DNA of 49,104 nucleotides from Bacteroidota bacterium. GTDB lineage: Bacteria > Bacteroidota > Bacteroidia > 2-12-FULL-35-15. Position 1 is the first letter of the stretch, and each line of letters starts with the position of its first letter. Below are positions 32,987 through 42,075 of this stretch, one piece after another. Made by a program: the position numbers and the translations under genes. The notes below the pieces were generated by a model, which did no database searches, was not told the origin of the DNA, and saw only the letters and a list, made by a program, of their open reading frames with translations. The DNA is taken from contig JAOQAD010000028.1 in the NCBI GenBank assembly GCA_025963775.1, positions 1 through 49,104 of the forward strand. Reading direction: 5' to 3'.

Positions 32987-34177
32987 ATGAACCGCTCCAT
33001 CATGCACATTGACCTTGACTCCTTCTTCGTTTCCGTTGAACGGCTGATCCACCCTGAACTTGTTGGAAAACCTTTGCTGGTAGGCGGCGCCAGCGACCGG
33101 GGTGTGGTGGCTTCCTGCAGCTATGAAGCCCGCGAATTCGGAATTCATTCGGCAATGCCCATGAAAATGGCGCTGCAGCTTTGTCCCGAAGCCCGCGTGG
33201 TAAGAGGCGATACCGAACAATACAGCAAGTATTCCAATATCATTACCGACATTATCCAGGAAGATGTGCCTGTATACGAAAAACCCTCGATCGATGAATT
33301 TTACATCGACCTCAGTGGCATGGACAAATTCTTCGGCTGCTATAAAATGGCCAAAGAGCTGCGGCAGAAGATCATCAAAGAAACAAACCTTCCCATCTCC
33401 TTCGCTCTTTCCACCAACAAGACCGTGGCAAAGGTCGGCACCGGGGAAGCAAAGCCCAATGGCGAAAAAGACATTCCTTCCGGCACAGAGAAAAATTTTC
33501 TTGCACCCCTGTCCATTAAAAAGATCCCGATGGTGGGCGATAAAACCTACATGACGCTTCGGAACATGGGCATCCAATGGATCCGCACCGTGCAGGAAAT
33601 GCCGATGGAGCTGATGGAACAAGTGCTCGGGCAGAACGGCATGATGATCTGGAAAAAGGCAAACGCCATCGATAATTCTCCCGTGGAGGCTTATTCGGAA
33701 CGGAAGTCCATCTCCACCGAGCGCACCTTCGACCATGATACCATTGATGTGAAAATGCTGAAGGCATTGCTGGTAAGCATGATCGAAAAGCTGGCCTTCC
33801 AGCTGCGCAGCGAACAAAAGCTCACGGCCTGCATCACGGTCAAGATCCGCTATTCCGATTTCAATACTTACACCATGCAGGCACGTATCCCATACACTTC
33901 GCTGGACCATACGCTGATGGAAAAAGTAAAAGAACTCTTTGACAAGCTTTACCAGAAACGTATGCTCATCCGCCTGATCGGTGTGCGCTTCAGCCACCTT
34001 GTGCAGGGCAGCTATCAATACAACCTGTTTGAAGATTCCACGCAGCAGATCCAGCTGTACCAGGCCATGGACAAGATCCGCAAGCGCTATGGAAATGATA
34101 CGCTCATTCAACGCGCAGTAGGCATGGACATCAAACACGAAAATTTCAATCCTTTTAACGGGCTGCGAAATTCATAA
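32987..34177 (+). CDS. dinB: Y-family DNA polymerase IV-like translesion polymerase
   Basis: 396 residues. The catalytic acids are in place: D9 in HIDLDSFF, and D103 and E104 in SIDEFYIDL, as in E. coli Pol IV. The second F of SFF (F14) is the likely steric gate. The little-finger domain (~240-345) follows, and QYNLF at 344-348 is a probable beta-clamp binding motif. The family copies damaged DNA with low fidelity. It is 11 bases upstream of the DnaE2-like gene, so the two form a cassette, as ImuB and DnaE2 do in other bacteria. Unlike ImuB, the active site is complete. Confidence 0.92.
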   Translation: MNRSIMHIDLDSFFVSVERLIHPELVGKPLLVGGASDRGVVASCSYEAREFGIHSAMPMKMALQLCPEARVVRGDTEQYSKYSNIITDIIQEDVPVYEKPSIDEFYIDLSGMDKFFGCYKMAKELRQKIIKETNLPISFALSTNKTVAKVGTGEAKPNGEKDIPSGTEKNFLAPLSIKKIPMVGDKTYMTLRNMGIQWIRTVQEMPMELMEQVLGQNGMMIWKKANAIDNSPVEAYSERKSISTERTFDHDTIDVKMLKALLVSMIEKLAFQLRSEQKLTACITVKIRYSDFNTYTMQARIPYTSLDHTLMEKVKELFDKLYQKRMLIRLIGVRFSHLVQGSYQYNLFEDSTQQIQLYQAMDKIRKRYGNDTLIQRAVGMDIKHENFNPFNGLRNS

Positions 34178-34188
34178 ACACAGGCCCC

Positions 34189-37100
34189 ATGCTACTCAAT
34201 TGCCATACCTATTACAGCTTTTGCTACGGCACATTCTCTCCGAAGCATTTAATGGATGAAGTAAAACAAAAAGGATATTCCTCTTTTGTGCTCACCGACA
34301 TCAACAATACTTCCGCCTGCCTCGAAACAATCAGGATCGCTAAAAAGGACTTTGGCCTGGATGTGATCGCCGGCATCGACTTCCGGAATGGCCCGGAACA
34401 AAAGTATGTGGGTATTGCCATGAATAATGAAGGCTTCCGCGAACTGAACGCACACCTTTCTGAACATCTGCATAACGGAGAAAAATTCGAAGAAACAGCA
34501 CCATCTTTTAACAATGCCTTTGTCATCTACCCTGCTGCTGCTTACAAAGGCTGGGAACTGAAGGAACACGAATATATCGGTGTGGCCACGGGCGAACTGC
34601 CCCAGCTGCAATTCCTGCCTGCGCGGCATCAGAAAAACAAGCTTGTCGCATTGCAGCCCGTAACCTTCCCGGATAAAAAGCATTTCAATGCACACCGCCT
34701 GCTGCGCGCGATCGACACAAATACCTTGCTCAGTAAGCTGTCTCCGAAAGAACAGGCAGCGCAGGATGCGACCATGATGTACAAAAAGGAAATGCACGCG
34801 GCTTATGCTTTTTATCCCGGTATCATACCTAACACTGAACGGCTGCTGAGTGCCTGCAGCATCGGCTTCCAATACGATAAAAAAGTTTCGAAAAATTTAA
34901 AGCATTACACCGGCACAGCACAGGGCGATATCGAACTGCTGCGCAGCGAATGTGAGAAAGGCCTGGAATACAGGTTTGGCAAGCCTTCCGCAATTGTGCT
35001 GGAGCGGATGAAAAAAGAGCTGGACATTATCTTTCAAAAAAATTTCGCGTCTTATTTCCTTATCAACATGGATATTGTGCGCTATGCCGAACGCAGGGGA
35101 TATTACCATGTAGGCCGCGGCAGCGGGGCAAACAGCCTCCTGGCCTACCTGCTGAAGATCACCGATGTAGACCCGATAGAACTTGATCTGTACTTTGAGC
35201 GCTTCATCAATCTGTACCGCGCCAATGCCCCTGATTTTGATATTGATTTTTCCTGGACCGACCGGGATGACATGACACGCTATATTTTCGATCGCTTTGG
35301 GAAGGATGAGAATGGAAAACCCAATCACCGCACAGCGCTGATGGGCGCATACAATACCTTCCAGCACGATGCCGTGGTTCGCGAGCTGGGCAAGGTGTTC
35401 GGGCTTCCGGCCGGAGAGATCGACAAGCTGCAGTCGGCTGGCAAATCTCCCGCAAACAACGAGCTTGGAAGATTAGTGCTGCGTTACAGCGAAGTGCTGA
35501 AAGGCTTTCCAAGTCATTTAAGCGTGCATTCCAGCGGGATCATCATTTCGGAAGAACCCATTCATTGCTACTCCGCCACCCACCTCCCGCCGAAAGGCTA
35601 TCCCACCACGCAGTTCAGCATGCTGGAAGCGGAAGACATCGGGTTGTACAAATTTGATATTTTAAGCCAGCGTGGATTGGGCAAAATAAAAGATTCGCTG
35701 GAGATCATTCAAAAAAATAAAGGACTGGCGATCGACATTCACGATGTAGAAAAATTCAAAGCGGATGAAGAAGTAAAAAAACTGCTGCGCGAAGCAACAG
35801 CCATCGGATGCTTTTACGTTGAATCGCCGGCCATGCGCATGCTGCTTGCAAAACTAAGGGCTGATGATTATTTGAGGCTGGTAGCAGCAAGCTCTATCAT
35901 CCGCCCGGGAGTGGCCAAAAGCGGGATGATGCGCGAATACATTGTGCGCTTCCGCGATGAAGGCGTACGCGAAAAAGCAAGGGCAAAACTGCCGGAGCTG
36001 TATGAACTGATGGAAGAAACGTATGGCGTAATGGTGTACCAGGAAGATGTGATCAAAGTGGCGCATGTATTTGCCGGCTTAAGCCTTGCCGAGGCAGATT
36101 TCCTGCGCAGGGGAATGTCATGGAAATTCAAGGAGCGGAATGAGTTCTGGAAAGTGAAACAGCAATTCTTCGACAACTGCAAAGCAAAGAACCACAACGA
36201 AAAAGTGGTGCATGAAACATGGACGCAGATCGAAAGCTTTGCCAACTTTGCCTTTTCCAAAGGACATTCCGCCAGCTATGCCGTTGAAAGCTACCAGGCA
36301 CTTTACCTGAAAGCCTATTACCCGTTAGAGTACATGGTGGCTACGCTCAACAACGGCGGCGGCTTTTACCGCAAGGAAATTTATATACATGAAGCGCGGA
36401 TGCATGGCGCAACGATCGAAAAGCCCTGCATCAACAACAGCGATGGCCTGTGCGCGATAAAAGACAAAACAATTTACCTCGGGCTGAACATGATCGCGGA
36501 GCTGGAGCAGCAGCTGATCCCGGAGATCATACAGGAGCGCAAACAGAACGGCCCTTTCTCCGGCCTGCATGATTTTGTAAAGCGCGTGCCTGTATCTATC
36601 GAACAGATGCGTTTGCTTATACGGGCAGGAACATTTCAGTTCACCGGCAGGAACAAGAAGGAATTATTATGGGAGATCCACAGCCTGATCAACCCGCTGA
36701 AAAAGAAAGAAGCGGCAAAGGAATTATTTGATGTGGCACCGAAAACCTGGCAGCTTCCCGAGCTTTCCGATTCCTGGCTGGATGATACCTTTGATGAGCA
36801 GGAGCTCTTCGGCTTCACCTTATGCTCGCCTTTTGATTTGCTTCGCGAACCGGTGACTTCCAACGTAAAAGCGAAAGAGCTCAGGCAGCGTGTTGGGGAA
36901 ACACTGAGCATTCCCGGCTATCTTGTAACAGTAAAAACAACCAACACTACCAAAGGCGAGCGCATGTGCTTCGGCACCTTTCTCGACACCGACGGGCATT
37001 GGATCGATACGGTACATTTTCCGCCTTCATTAAAAACGCATCCTTTCAGCGGGCCCGGCTGTTACATGCTCACAGGAAAGGTAACGGAGGAATATGATTT

Positions 37101-37191
37101 TTGCACGCTGGAAGTTAATGGCATGAAGCGTTTAGCGGTGATTGACAGGGAGAATATGAGCTTGCCTTCCCTGTTCAGCTCAACAAAATAA
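34189..37191 (+). CDS. dnaE2: DnaE2-like error-prone DNA polymerase III alpha subunit
   Basis: 1000 residues, shorter than replicative DnaE (about 1160). The N-terminal PHP domain is degenerate: the usual HxH is NCH and the DHG motif is DINN, so proofreading by metal-bound PHP is unlikely. VGRGSGANSLLAYLLKITDVDPIELDLYFERF and the acidic PDFDIDF motif at 348-354 mark the C-family polymerase palm. Fingers and a helix-hairpin-helix part follow. A C-terminal OB-fold runs from ~900 (GYLVTVKTTNTTKGERMCFG). The pairing with dinB indicates translesion synthesis rather than chromosome replication. Confidence 0.88.
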   Translation: MLLNCHTYYSFCYGTFSPKHLMDEVKQKGYSSFVLTDINNTSACLETIRIAKKDFGLDVIAGIDFRNGPEQKYVGIAMNNEGFRELNAHLSEHLHNGEKFEETAPSFNNAFVIYPAAAYKGWELKEHEYIGVATGELPQLQFLPARHQKNKLVALQPVTFPDKKHFNAHRLLRAIDTNTLLSKLSPKEQAAQDATMMYKKEMHAAYAFYPGIIPNTERLLSACSIGFQYDKKVSKNLKHYTGTAQGDIELLRSECEKGLEYRFGKPSAIVLERMKKELDIIFQKNFASYFLINMDIVRYAERRGYYHVGRGSGANSLLAYLLKITDVDPIELDLYFERFINLYRANAPDFDIDFSWTDRDDMTRYIFDRFGKDENGKPNHRTALMGAYNTFQHDAVVRELGKVFGLPAGEIDKLQSAGKSPANNELGRLVLRYSEVLKGFPSHLSVHSSGIIISEEPIHCYSATHLPPKGYPTTQFSMLEAEDIGLYKFDILSQRGLGKIKDSLEIIQKNKGLAIDIHDVEKFKADEEVKKLLREATAIGCFYVESPAMRMLLAKLRADDYLRLVAASSIIRPGVAKSGMMREYIVRFRDEGVREKARAKLPELYELMEETYGVMVYQEDVIKVAHVFAGLSLAEADFLRRGMSWKFKERNEFWKVKQQFFDNCKAKNHNEKVVHETWTQIESFANFAFSKGHSASYAVESYQALYLKAYYPLEYMVATLNNGGGFYRKEIYIHEARMHGATIEKPCINNSDGLCAIKDKTIYLGLNMIAELEQQLIPEIIQERKQNGPFSGLHDFVKRVPVSIEQMRLLIRAGTFQFTGRNKKELLWEIHSLINPLKKKEAAKELFDVAPKTWQLPELSDSWLDDTFDEQELFGFTLCSPFDLLREPVTSNVKAKELRQRVGETLSIPGYLVTVKTTNTTKGERMCFGTFLDTDGHWIDTVHFPPSLKTHPFSGPGCYMLTGKVTEEYDFCTLEVNGMKRLAVIDRENMSLPSLFSSTK

Positions 37192-37233
37192 AGCCATTTT
37201 TGGAAAGTCACTGTTGTCAACATGATCCAATAA

Positions 37234-38217
37234 TTAAAACCCCAGCCAGCTCCCTTTCACTCCGTTTTTATTGAATTCCAGTGCAGGTGCAGGAAATTTA
37301 ATAAAGCCCACCGAATAGAAAACTGCTTTCAGGAACCTGGACCTTGTTTTAATCCGGGTGAGGTCGACATCCAGTGAAAGGTAAAATTGCCGGTAACGGT
37401 CGAAATACAATTGATTGCCATGCTCATCAATATAAGGCGGGTTGAAATCACCACCCGTCATACCATCTGCACCATAACCCACAGCCACATTCAGCCATTT
37501 AGGGAACAGGGTTCCTTCTGTCATGAATGAAGCCGGATTCACCGAAAGCCAGTAGGTTTGGCCATTGTAATCCTTCAACAGGTTTTCCTGTAAATTACTG
37601 CCCAGCAAATTGGGGCGGTATTTCGAATAGTCACTTTGCCTGAAAGAATATTTCAGAACGATCCGTTGCTCATTCCATGCAAGCTGCTGCCCGACACATA
37701 CTAACGAGCCTGCAGTGTTTGCTGCAAAATCAGTGATCGAAAATCCCCAGCCGGATGAATAGCCATCCAGTACTTCAATTGTAGTTTGATAAACAGAGCC
37801 GAGCATTCCACCGTACCACGCCGCTTTTTTGGGAGATACGCCTGTCCAGTTCATAAAGCCGGTCCCGATCCTCCCGATGTAATAAGAAGTGGTGAGATGC
37901 CCCACTTTATCCATTTGCAGCCATTCATTGCTGTCATCAAAAAAATGAAAAGAGGAACGCGGGTAATCCTTATACCACAGCTCGTTCAGGCCAATGAGAG
38001 AACCAGTGTATAATACTGCTTCGGAAGAAACAACAAGTGCAAGGCGGTCTTTCCTGAAAGAAGTACCCGGAGTTCCACAGCGGGAAGGCGTTGTAAGCCT
38101 GTTAAAGGAATTTACCGGGGAAGGAACTTTCCTTTCCAGCGAATCCTGCTGGGAAAAAGCGCTTGCATTTATGGCAAAGCATAAACAAAAAGTAAAATAT
38201 TTTCCGGGAAAAGCCAC
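37234..38217 (-). CDS. DUF2279-like outer-envelope protein
   Basis: 327 residues with a signal peptide (MAFPGKYFTFCLCFAINASAFSQ). The mature part contains DKVGHLTTSYYIGRIGTG and AAWYGGMLGSVYQTTIEVLDGYSSGWGFSITDFAANTAGS, the pattern of DUF2279/YfiM-like proteins with conserved D, H and glycine residues. Several amphipathic strands suggest an outer-membrane or periplasmic location. Function is unknown. It converges with dnaE2 across a 42-base gap. Confidence 0.75.
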   Translation of the reverse strand: MAFPGKYFTFCLCFAINASAFSQQDSLERKVPSPVNSFNRLTTPSRCGTPGTSFRKDRLALVVSSEAVLYTGSLIGLNELWYKDYPRSSFHFFDDSNEWLQMDKVGHLTTSYYIGRIGTGFMNWTGVSPKKAAWYGGMLGSVYQTTIEVLDGYSSGWGFSITDFAANTAGSLVCVGQQLAWNEQRIVLKYSFRQSDYSKYRPNLLGSNLQENLLKDYNGQTYWLSVNPASFMTEGTLFPKWLNVAVGYGADGMTGGDFNPPYIDEHGNQLYFDRYRQFYLSLDVDLTRIKTRSRFLKAVFYSVGFIKFPAPALEFNKNGVKGSWLGF

Positions 38218-38252
38218 AGCTAAAGGTACTAAATTTAGGAGATAATTGCTGT

Positions 38253-38358
38253 TGTCATGCCGTGCTCCGACACGGCATCTCTACGGAATGTTACTGCAGG
38301 CCGGATTCCCCTCACTTTGAGATTATAGAGAGATCCCGTGTCGTAGCACGGGATGACA
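38253..38358. repeat. Imperfect inverted repeat with nested hairpins
   Basis: The arms 38253-38282 and 38329-38358 are 30 bases each and match at 27 positions. Each arm also folds by itself: GCCGTG with CACGGC in the left and CCCGTG with CACGGG in the right. Two of the three differences between arms are a compensating G/C swap that keeps this inner stem. Similar GTCATCCCGTG repeats occur between genes in Bacteroidota as REP-like elements. It lies between two minus-strand genes. Confidence 0.8.
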
Positions 38359-38413
38359 GTAACCAGGTTAGTAAATATAGCGAATCTGTGAGATCCGTGT
38401 CATCTGTGGTAAA

Positions 38414-39592
38414 TCACTCCTGCCGGAAATAGCTCAGCGCAGAAAGATCAACAAGGTGCACATCCTTATAATAAAAGCTGAGAATGCTTTTATAGGAATA
38501 CTTCAGCTTCGCCATGCGCATGGCGCCTTCCTGGCAAAGCCCAACGCCATGGCCATATCCGCGGCCGTTGAAGATGATGTTATCGCCTTGCTGCTCCACC
38601 GAAAAATACGTGGATTTCAATTGAAAATCCGCGCGGATCACTTTCAATGGGATCTTCAGATCCTTGTCTACAAAATAGATCGCACGCCCGTTGTTCTGTG
38701 AAAAATTGCTGGCCGTGTTCATCTTCACTGTATCATCCACCGGGTACTTGTGCTTCAGCTGGAGATAGGCTTTCCAGTCTTCCTGCGGGATGCTCCGCTG
38801 CCATTTCGCATGCGGCTGCTTCAGGCAAAATGTATCCTTCACCGATTTTAAATAGCTCGTGGAAATGCTCCATACATCCTGTGAGTTCACAGTCTGTCCG
38901 CCGCAATTGGAATGGAATGCAGCGGTGATCAGGTTAAGATCATTATCAACCACAACCAGCCCTTTTGTATCCATTACGGCAATCCGGATATCCTCTTCTT
39001 TGCTCTTGCTCAGGTATGCCTGGCAGTGCACATCGTCGCAAACCTGGTAGCCATCGAGGATGTGGCGGTTCAGGTTGGCAAGCAGATAGGTCCTGCACAG
39101 GATCGCCTGCAGCTTGTAATATTCAAGGCTTGTTTTTGTTCCTGATTCCGATTCAACAACACCGGCAATGTATTTTTCAAGGTCTACCCTGTTCACCAGC
39201 AGGAATTGTTTTTTATCCGGCGAAAGGCTCACTTCAATATCATCATCATAGGTCCTTACTTTACTTTCCGGGATCACCGCCTTGATCTTAAAAGCAGATC
39301 CGGGATCTTTTCCATAGATCTTTATCGATGCAAATTTCCCGATCGTCCGCTCAAATGTTTTAAGAAGAATGGAATCGCCGGCAATGCTCATCTGGAAGAT
39401 CCCGGAGCCATCCGCCGAATCGGAAACAATGCGGCCATCGCCAACGAGCTTGTAGGAGCCGGATAAAGGCGAAAAGATAAAGGTGTTGATCACGCGGCTG
39501 GTGAGGATGCGGACGCTGACAATGCCTGCTTCAGAAAAACCAATCCCCGAAAATAAAAACACTAAAACAAAACAAATTTTTCTCCGGGTCAT
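38414..39592 (-). CDS. SpoIID/LytB-domain protein, probable peptidoglycan-acting
   Basis: 392 residues with a signal peptide (ending FSEAG). The SpoIID signature is spread along it: FLLVNRVDLEKYIAGVVESESG with the catalytic-type glutamates, LQAILCRTYLL, FHSNCGGQT, and GRGYGHGVGLCQEGAMRMAK. SpoIID proteins are lytic transglycosylases acting on stem-peptide-free glycan during sporulation. In a non-sporulating Gram-negative the role is probably cell-wall remodelling. It overlaps lpxB by four bases, so the two are co-expressed. Confidence 0.88.
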   Translation of the reverse strand: MTRRKICFVLVFLFSGIGFSEAGIVSVRILTSRVINTFIFSPLSGSYKLVGDGRIVSDSADGSGIFQMSIAGDSILLKTFERTIGKFASIKIYGKDPGSAFKIKAVIPESKVRTYDDDIEVSLSPDKKQFLLVNRVDLEKYIAGVVESESGTKTSLEYYKLQAILCRTYLLANLNRHILDGYQVCDDVHCQAYLSKSKEEDIRIAVMDTKGLVVVDNDLNLITAAFHSNCGGQTVNSQDVWSISTSYLKSVKDTFCLKQPHAKWQRSIPQEDWKAYLQLKHKYPVDDTVKMNTASNFSQNNGRAIYFVDKDLKIPLKVIRADFQLKSTYFSVEQQGDNIIFNGRGYGHGVGLCQEGAMRMAKLKYSYKSILSFYYKDVHLVDLSALSYFRQE

Positions 39593-40692
39593 ACTCCTTT
39601 TAAATAAGCGGTCATTAATTCAGCGGCTTTTGCAGAAGCTCCTGCCCCGCCTAATTTTTCTTTCAGTGCTGCATAATCATTCAGCAGGCGCTCACGTGAA
39701 ACGCTGTCCAGTAATTTATCCAGCTCTGCTTTCAGGTGCTCTTCATCCAGCTCATTCTGGATCAGCTCCTTCACGATCTCCCGATCCATGATCAAGTTCA
39801 CAAGCGAAATGTATTTTACTTTTATCAGCTGCTTCGCGATCATGTAGGAGATCGCTCCGCCTTTGTAGCAGACCACTTCAGGCACACCGAACAAAGCCGT
39901 TTCCAGCGTTGCTGTTCCCGATGTTACGAGGGCAGCTTCGGAATTCTGCAGCAATTGATATGTTTGGTTGTATACAATTTCCACATCCGCATCCTTAATG
40001 AATGTTTGATAATATTCCTTTGTTTGTGAAGGCGCACCCGCGATCACAAAGCGGTAGGCAGGATAAAACTTTTTGATGCCCAGCATCAGCGGGAGCATCG
40101 TGGCGATCTCCTGCTTCCTGCTTCCCGGGAGCAATGCGATCACCGGCTTTCCCAAAGGAAGGTTTAAGGCTGAAGATTGTATCGCATGCCCTGCAACTGC
40201 ATCCAGCAAAGGATGCCCGACAAAGTCAACATCGTAATCGAATTTTTTATAGAAGTCTTTTTCGAAAGGAAGGATCACGAACATTCTATCCACGAGGCGC
40301 TTGATCTTATGAACGCGTGATTGCTTCCATGCCCAGATCTGCGGGGAAATGTAATAGAACACTTTAATGTTTTGCGCTTTCGCGAATTCAGCGATACGAA
40401 GGTTGAAGCCGGGATAATCAACAAGAATGAGCACATCCGGGCGGTGAGCAGCAATGTCTTTTTTACAGAATTCGATGTTCCCGAGAATGGTCCGCAGGTT
40501 CATCACCACTTCCGTAAAACCCATGAAGGCAAGATCGCGGTAATGCTTTACCAGCTCTGCTCCCTGCGCTTTCATCAGGTCGCCGCCCCAGCAGCGGAAT
40601 TCCGCCCCAGGGTCCCGCAGCTTCAATTCCCTCATGAGATTGGATGCATGAAGGTCGCCGGAAGCTTCACCTGCTATGATATAATACTTCAC
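39589..40692 (-). CDS. lpxB: Lipid-A-disaccharide synthase
   Basis: 367 residues. It makes the disaccharide of lipid A from UDP-2,3-diacylglucosamine and lipid X. The sequence shows YYIIAGEASGDLHASNLMREL at the start, LVDYPGFNLRIAEFAK, YYISPQIWAWKQSRVHKIK, LPFEKDFYKK, FVGHPLLDA, ALLPGSRKQEI and TSGTATLETALFGVPEVVCYKGG, the conserved LpxB signature. Length is near the family norm. It starts where the 98-residue membrane protein ends and overlaps the SpoIID-like gene. It confirms a lipid A outer membrane. Confidence 0.96.
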   Translation of the reverse strand: MKYYIIAGEASGDLHASNLMRELKLRDPGAEFRCWGGDLMKAQGAELVKHYRDLAFMGFTEVVMNLRTILGNIEFCKKDIAAHRPDVLILVDYPGFNLRIAEFAKAQNIKVFYYISPQIWAWKQSRVHKIKRLVDRMFVILPFEKDFYKKFDYDVDFVGHPLLDAVAGHAIQSSALNLPLGKPVIALLPGSRKQEIATMLPLMLGIKKFYPAYRFVIAGAPSQTKEYYQTFIKDADVEIVYNQTYQLLQNSEAALVTSGTATLETALFGVPEVVCYKGGAISYMIAKQLIKVKYISLVNLIMDREIVKELIQNELDEEHLKAELDKLLDSVSRERLLNDYAALKEKLGGAGASAKAAELMTAYLKGV

Positions 40693-40988
40693 TATGTAAA
40701 AAACTTTAAGAAGATGATCAATCCGGCCCAGATAAATGTTGCGCCCAGCACGCCTTTAGTGCCTGCATATTTTTCCTTGTTGATGAGCAGGTAAAACGGA
40801 AGCAGGTTAGTGAGTACGCAAAGGCTGACCAGCGGCGTATAGGTATTTCCCAGCTTCATGTAGTCAATGAATTCCGACAGGTTCATGTAGCTGTAATTGA
40901 TCAGGTAGTAAATGCTGAACGCGATCGAAGGGCCGATAAGCCCCAGCAGAAAACCGATCCATGTTTTATCCCAGTCGATGTTTTTCAT
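40692..40988 (-). CDS. Small conserved-looking membrane protein upstream of lpxB
   Basis: 98 residues with three hydrophobic segments at about 10-28, 50-66 and 80-97 and a charged start (MKNIDWDKTW). No signal peptide or enzyme motif is seen. Its stop codon shares a base with the lpxB start, so it is translated with lpxB and may act in the same membrane. I do not recognise the family. Confidence 0.75.
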   Translation of the reverse strand: MKNIDWDKTWIGFLLGLIGPSIAFSIYYLINYSYMNLSEFIDYMKLGNTYTPLVSLCVLTNLLPFYLLINKEKYAGTKGVLGATFIWAGLIIFLKFFT

Positions 40989-41030
40989 TTGAGTTTATGA
41001 TTTTCAATTCTTGTGTTTACACACCCCCAG

Positions 41031-41046
41031 CCCCTCTCCAGAGGGG
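41031..41046. repeat. Short intergenic hairpin
   Basis: CCCCTC and GAGGGG pair around TCCA, preceded by ACACCCCCAG. The sequence resembles a short repeat often seen between genes in Bacteroidota. It lies in the 181-base gap between surE and the small membrane protein. No T-run follows, so it is a weak terminator at best. Confidence 0.45.
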
Positions 41047-41169
41047 AGTTGATCCTGCTAACTTTATGGCTTTTTTCTTAAACGAACAATCTATTAATAC
41101 AACTAAACGCAATGCTTCAAACTTGAAATAATAACAGGACGAAGTACGTCAACCTGGAACGTTAAACTT

Positions 41170-41943
41170 TTAAAACCTGATCCTTTCAATCTCTTTGATC
41201 GCCGCATGTGCAGTCATGTCAAAATGTGTAGGGACAATTGAAACATAATTATTATCCAGCGCCCATACATCCGTATCTTTTTTTCCCTTGTCGTAATTCT
41301 CAAACTTCCCGGTGAGCCAGAAATAAGGCTTTCCCAATGGATCAAAGCGCTCATCCAGCTCTTCGATCCAGTTGGCGCGGGCCTGGCGGCATACCTTTAT
41401 TCCTTTGATCTCGTCCTGCTTCAGTAGCGGGATGTTCACATTCAGGCATACATCTTTCGGAAGCCCTTTCTCCAGCACTCCTTTTGCAATGGCTTTCACA
41501 ATTTTTTTGCAGGGCCCGAAATCCGCATCGATGGAATGATCGCACAATGAAAAACCGATCGAAGGAATTCCTTCAATGGCACCTTCCACGGCGGCAGACA
41601 TGGTTCCCGAATAAATAACATTGATTGACATGTTGGAACCGTGATTGATCCCTGACACACACAGGTCCGGCTTTTGCTTTAATATTTTGTTCACGGCGAT
41701 CTTCACACAGTCCACAGGAGTTCCCGTGCAGCTGTATTCTTCCTTCACGCCATAGATTTTCACTTTGTTGATCCGCAGGGTGGAATTGATCGTGATCGCG
41801 TGGCCCATTCCCGATTGCGGCTTGTCGGGAGCTATCACCACAACATCGCCAAGTGTGCGCATCACTTCAACAAGTGCAGCAATTCCGGGAGCTGTAATTC
41901 CATCATCGTTCGTAACAAGGATCAGCGGCTTTTTCTTTTTCAT
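41170..41943 (-). CDS. surE: 5'/3'-nucleotidase SurE
   Basis: 257 residues from the start at 41943, where MKKKKPLILVTNDDG gives the standard N-terminus; an ATG six codons upstream is less likely. The metal-binding motif VTNDDGI, the PQSGMGHAIT loop and SGINHGSNMSINVIYSGTMSAAVEG mark SurE. The enzyme removes phosphate from nucleoside monophosphates and helps stationary-phase survival. It is divergent from the FAD protein gene across 132 bases. Confidence 0.95.
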   Translation of the reverse strand: MKKKKPLILVTNDDGITAPGIAALVEVMRTLGDVVVIAPDKPQSGMGHAITINSTLRINKVKIYGVKEEYSCTGTPVDCVKIAVNKILKQKPDLCVSGINHGSNMSINVIYSGTMSAAVEGAIEGIPSIGFSLCDHSIDADFGPCKKIVKAIAKGVLEKGLPKDVCLNVNIPLLKQDEIKGIKVCRQARANWIEELDERFDPLGKPYFWLTGKFENYDKGKKDTDVWALDNNYVSIVPTHFDMTAHAAIKEIERIRF

Positions 41944-42075
41944 TTCCACAAAAATAACCACAATTGCCGCTGCCGCGCTTTATACGCGCAAGATAACATC
42001 CACATTACATTGTTGATAAAAACAGCAATTGCCTGGAGCGTACATGGCCGGATCAGTTATTTTTACGTGTTAGAA

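Noticed and set aside
32972..34138. 388-codon minus-strand frame opposite dinB
   Set aside because: dinB has all Y-family motifs on the plus strand; the opposite frame is a shadow rich in H and F without domains.
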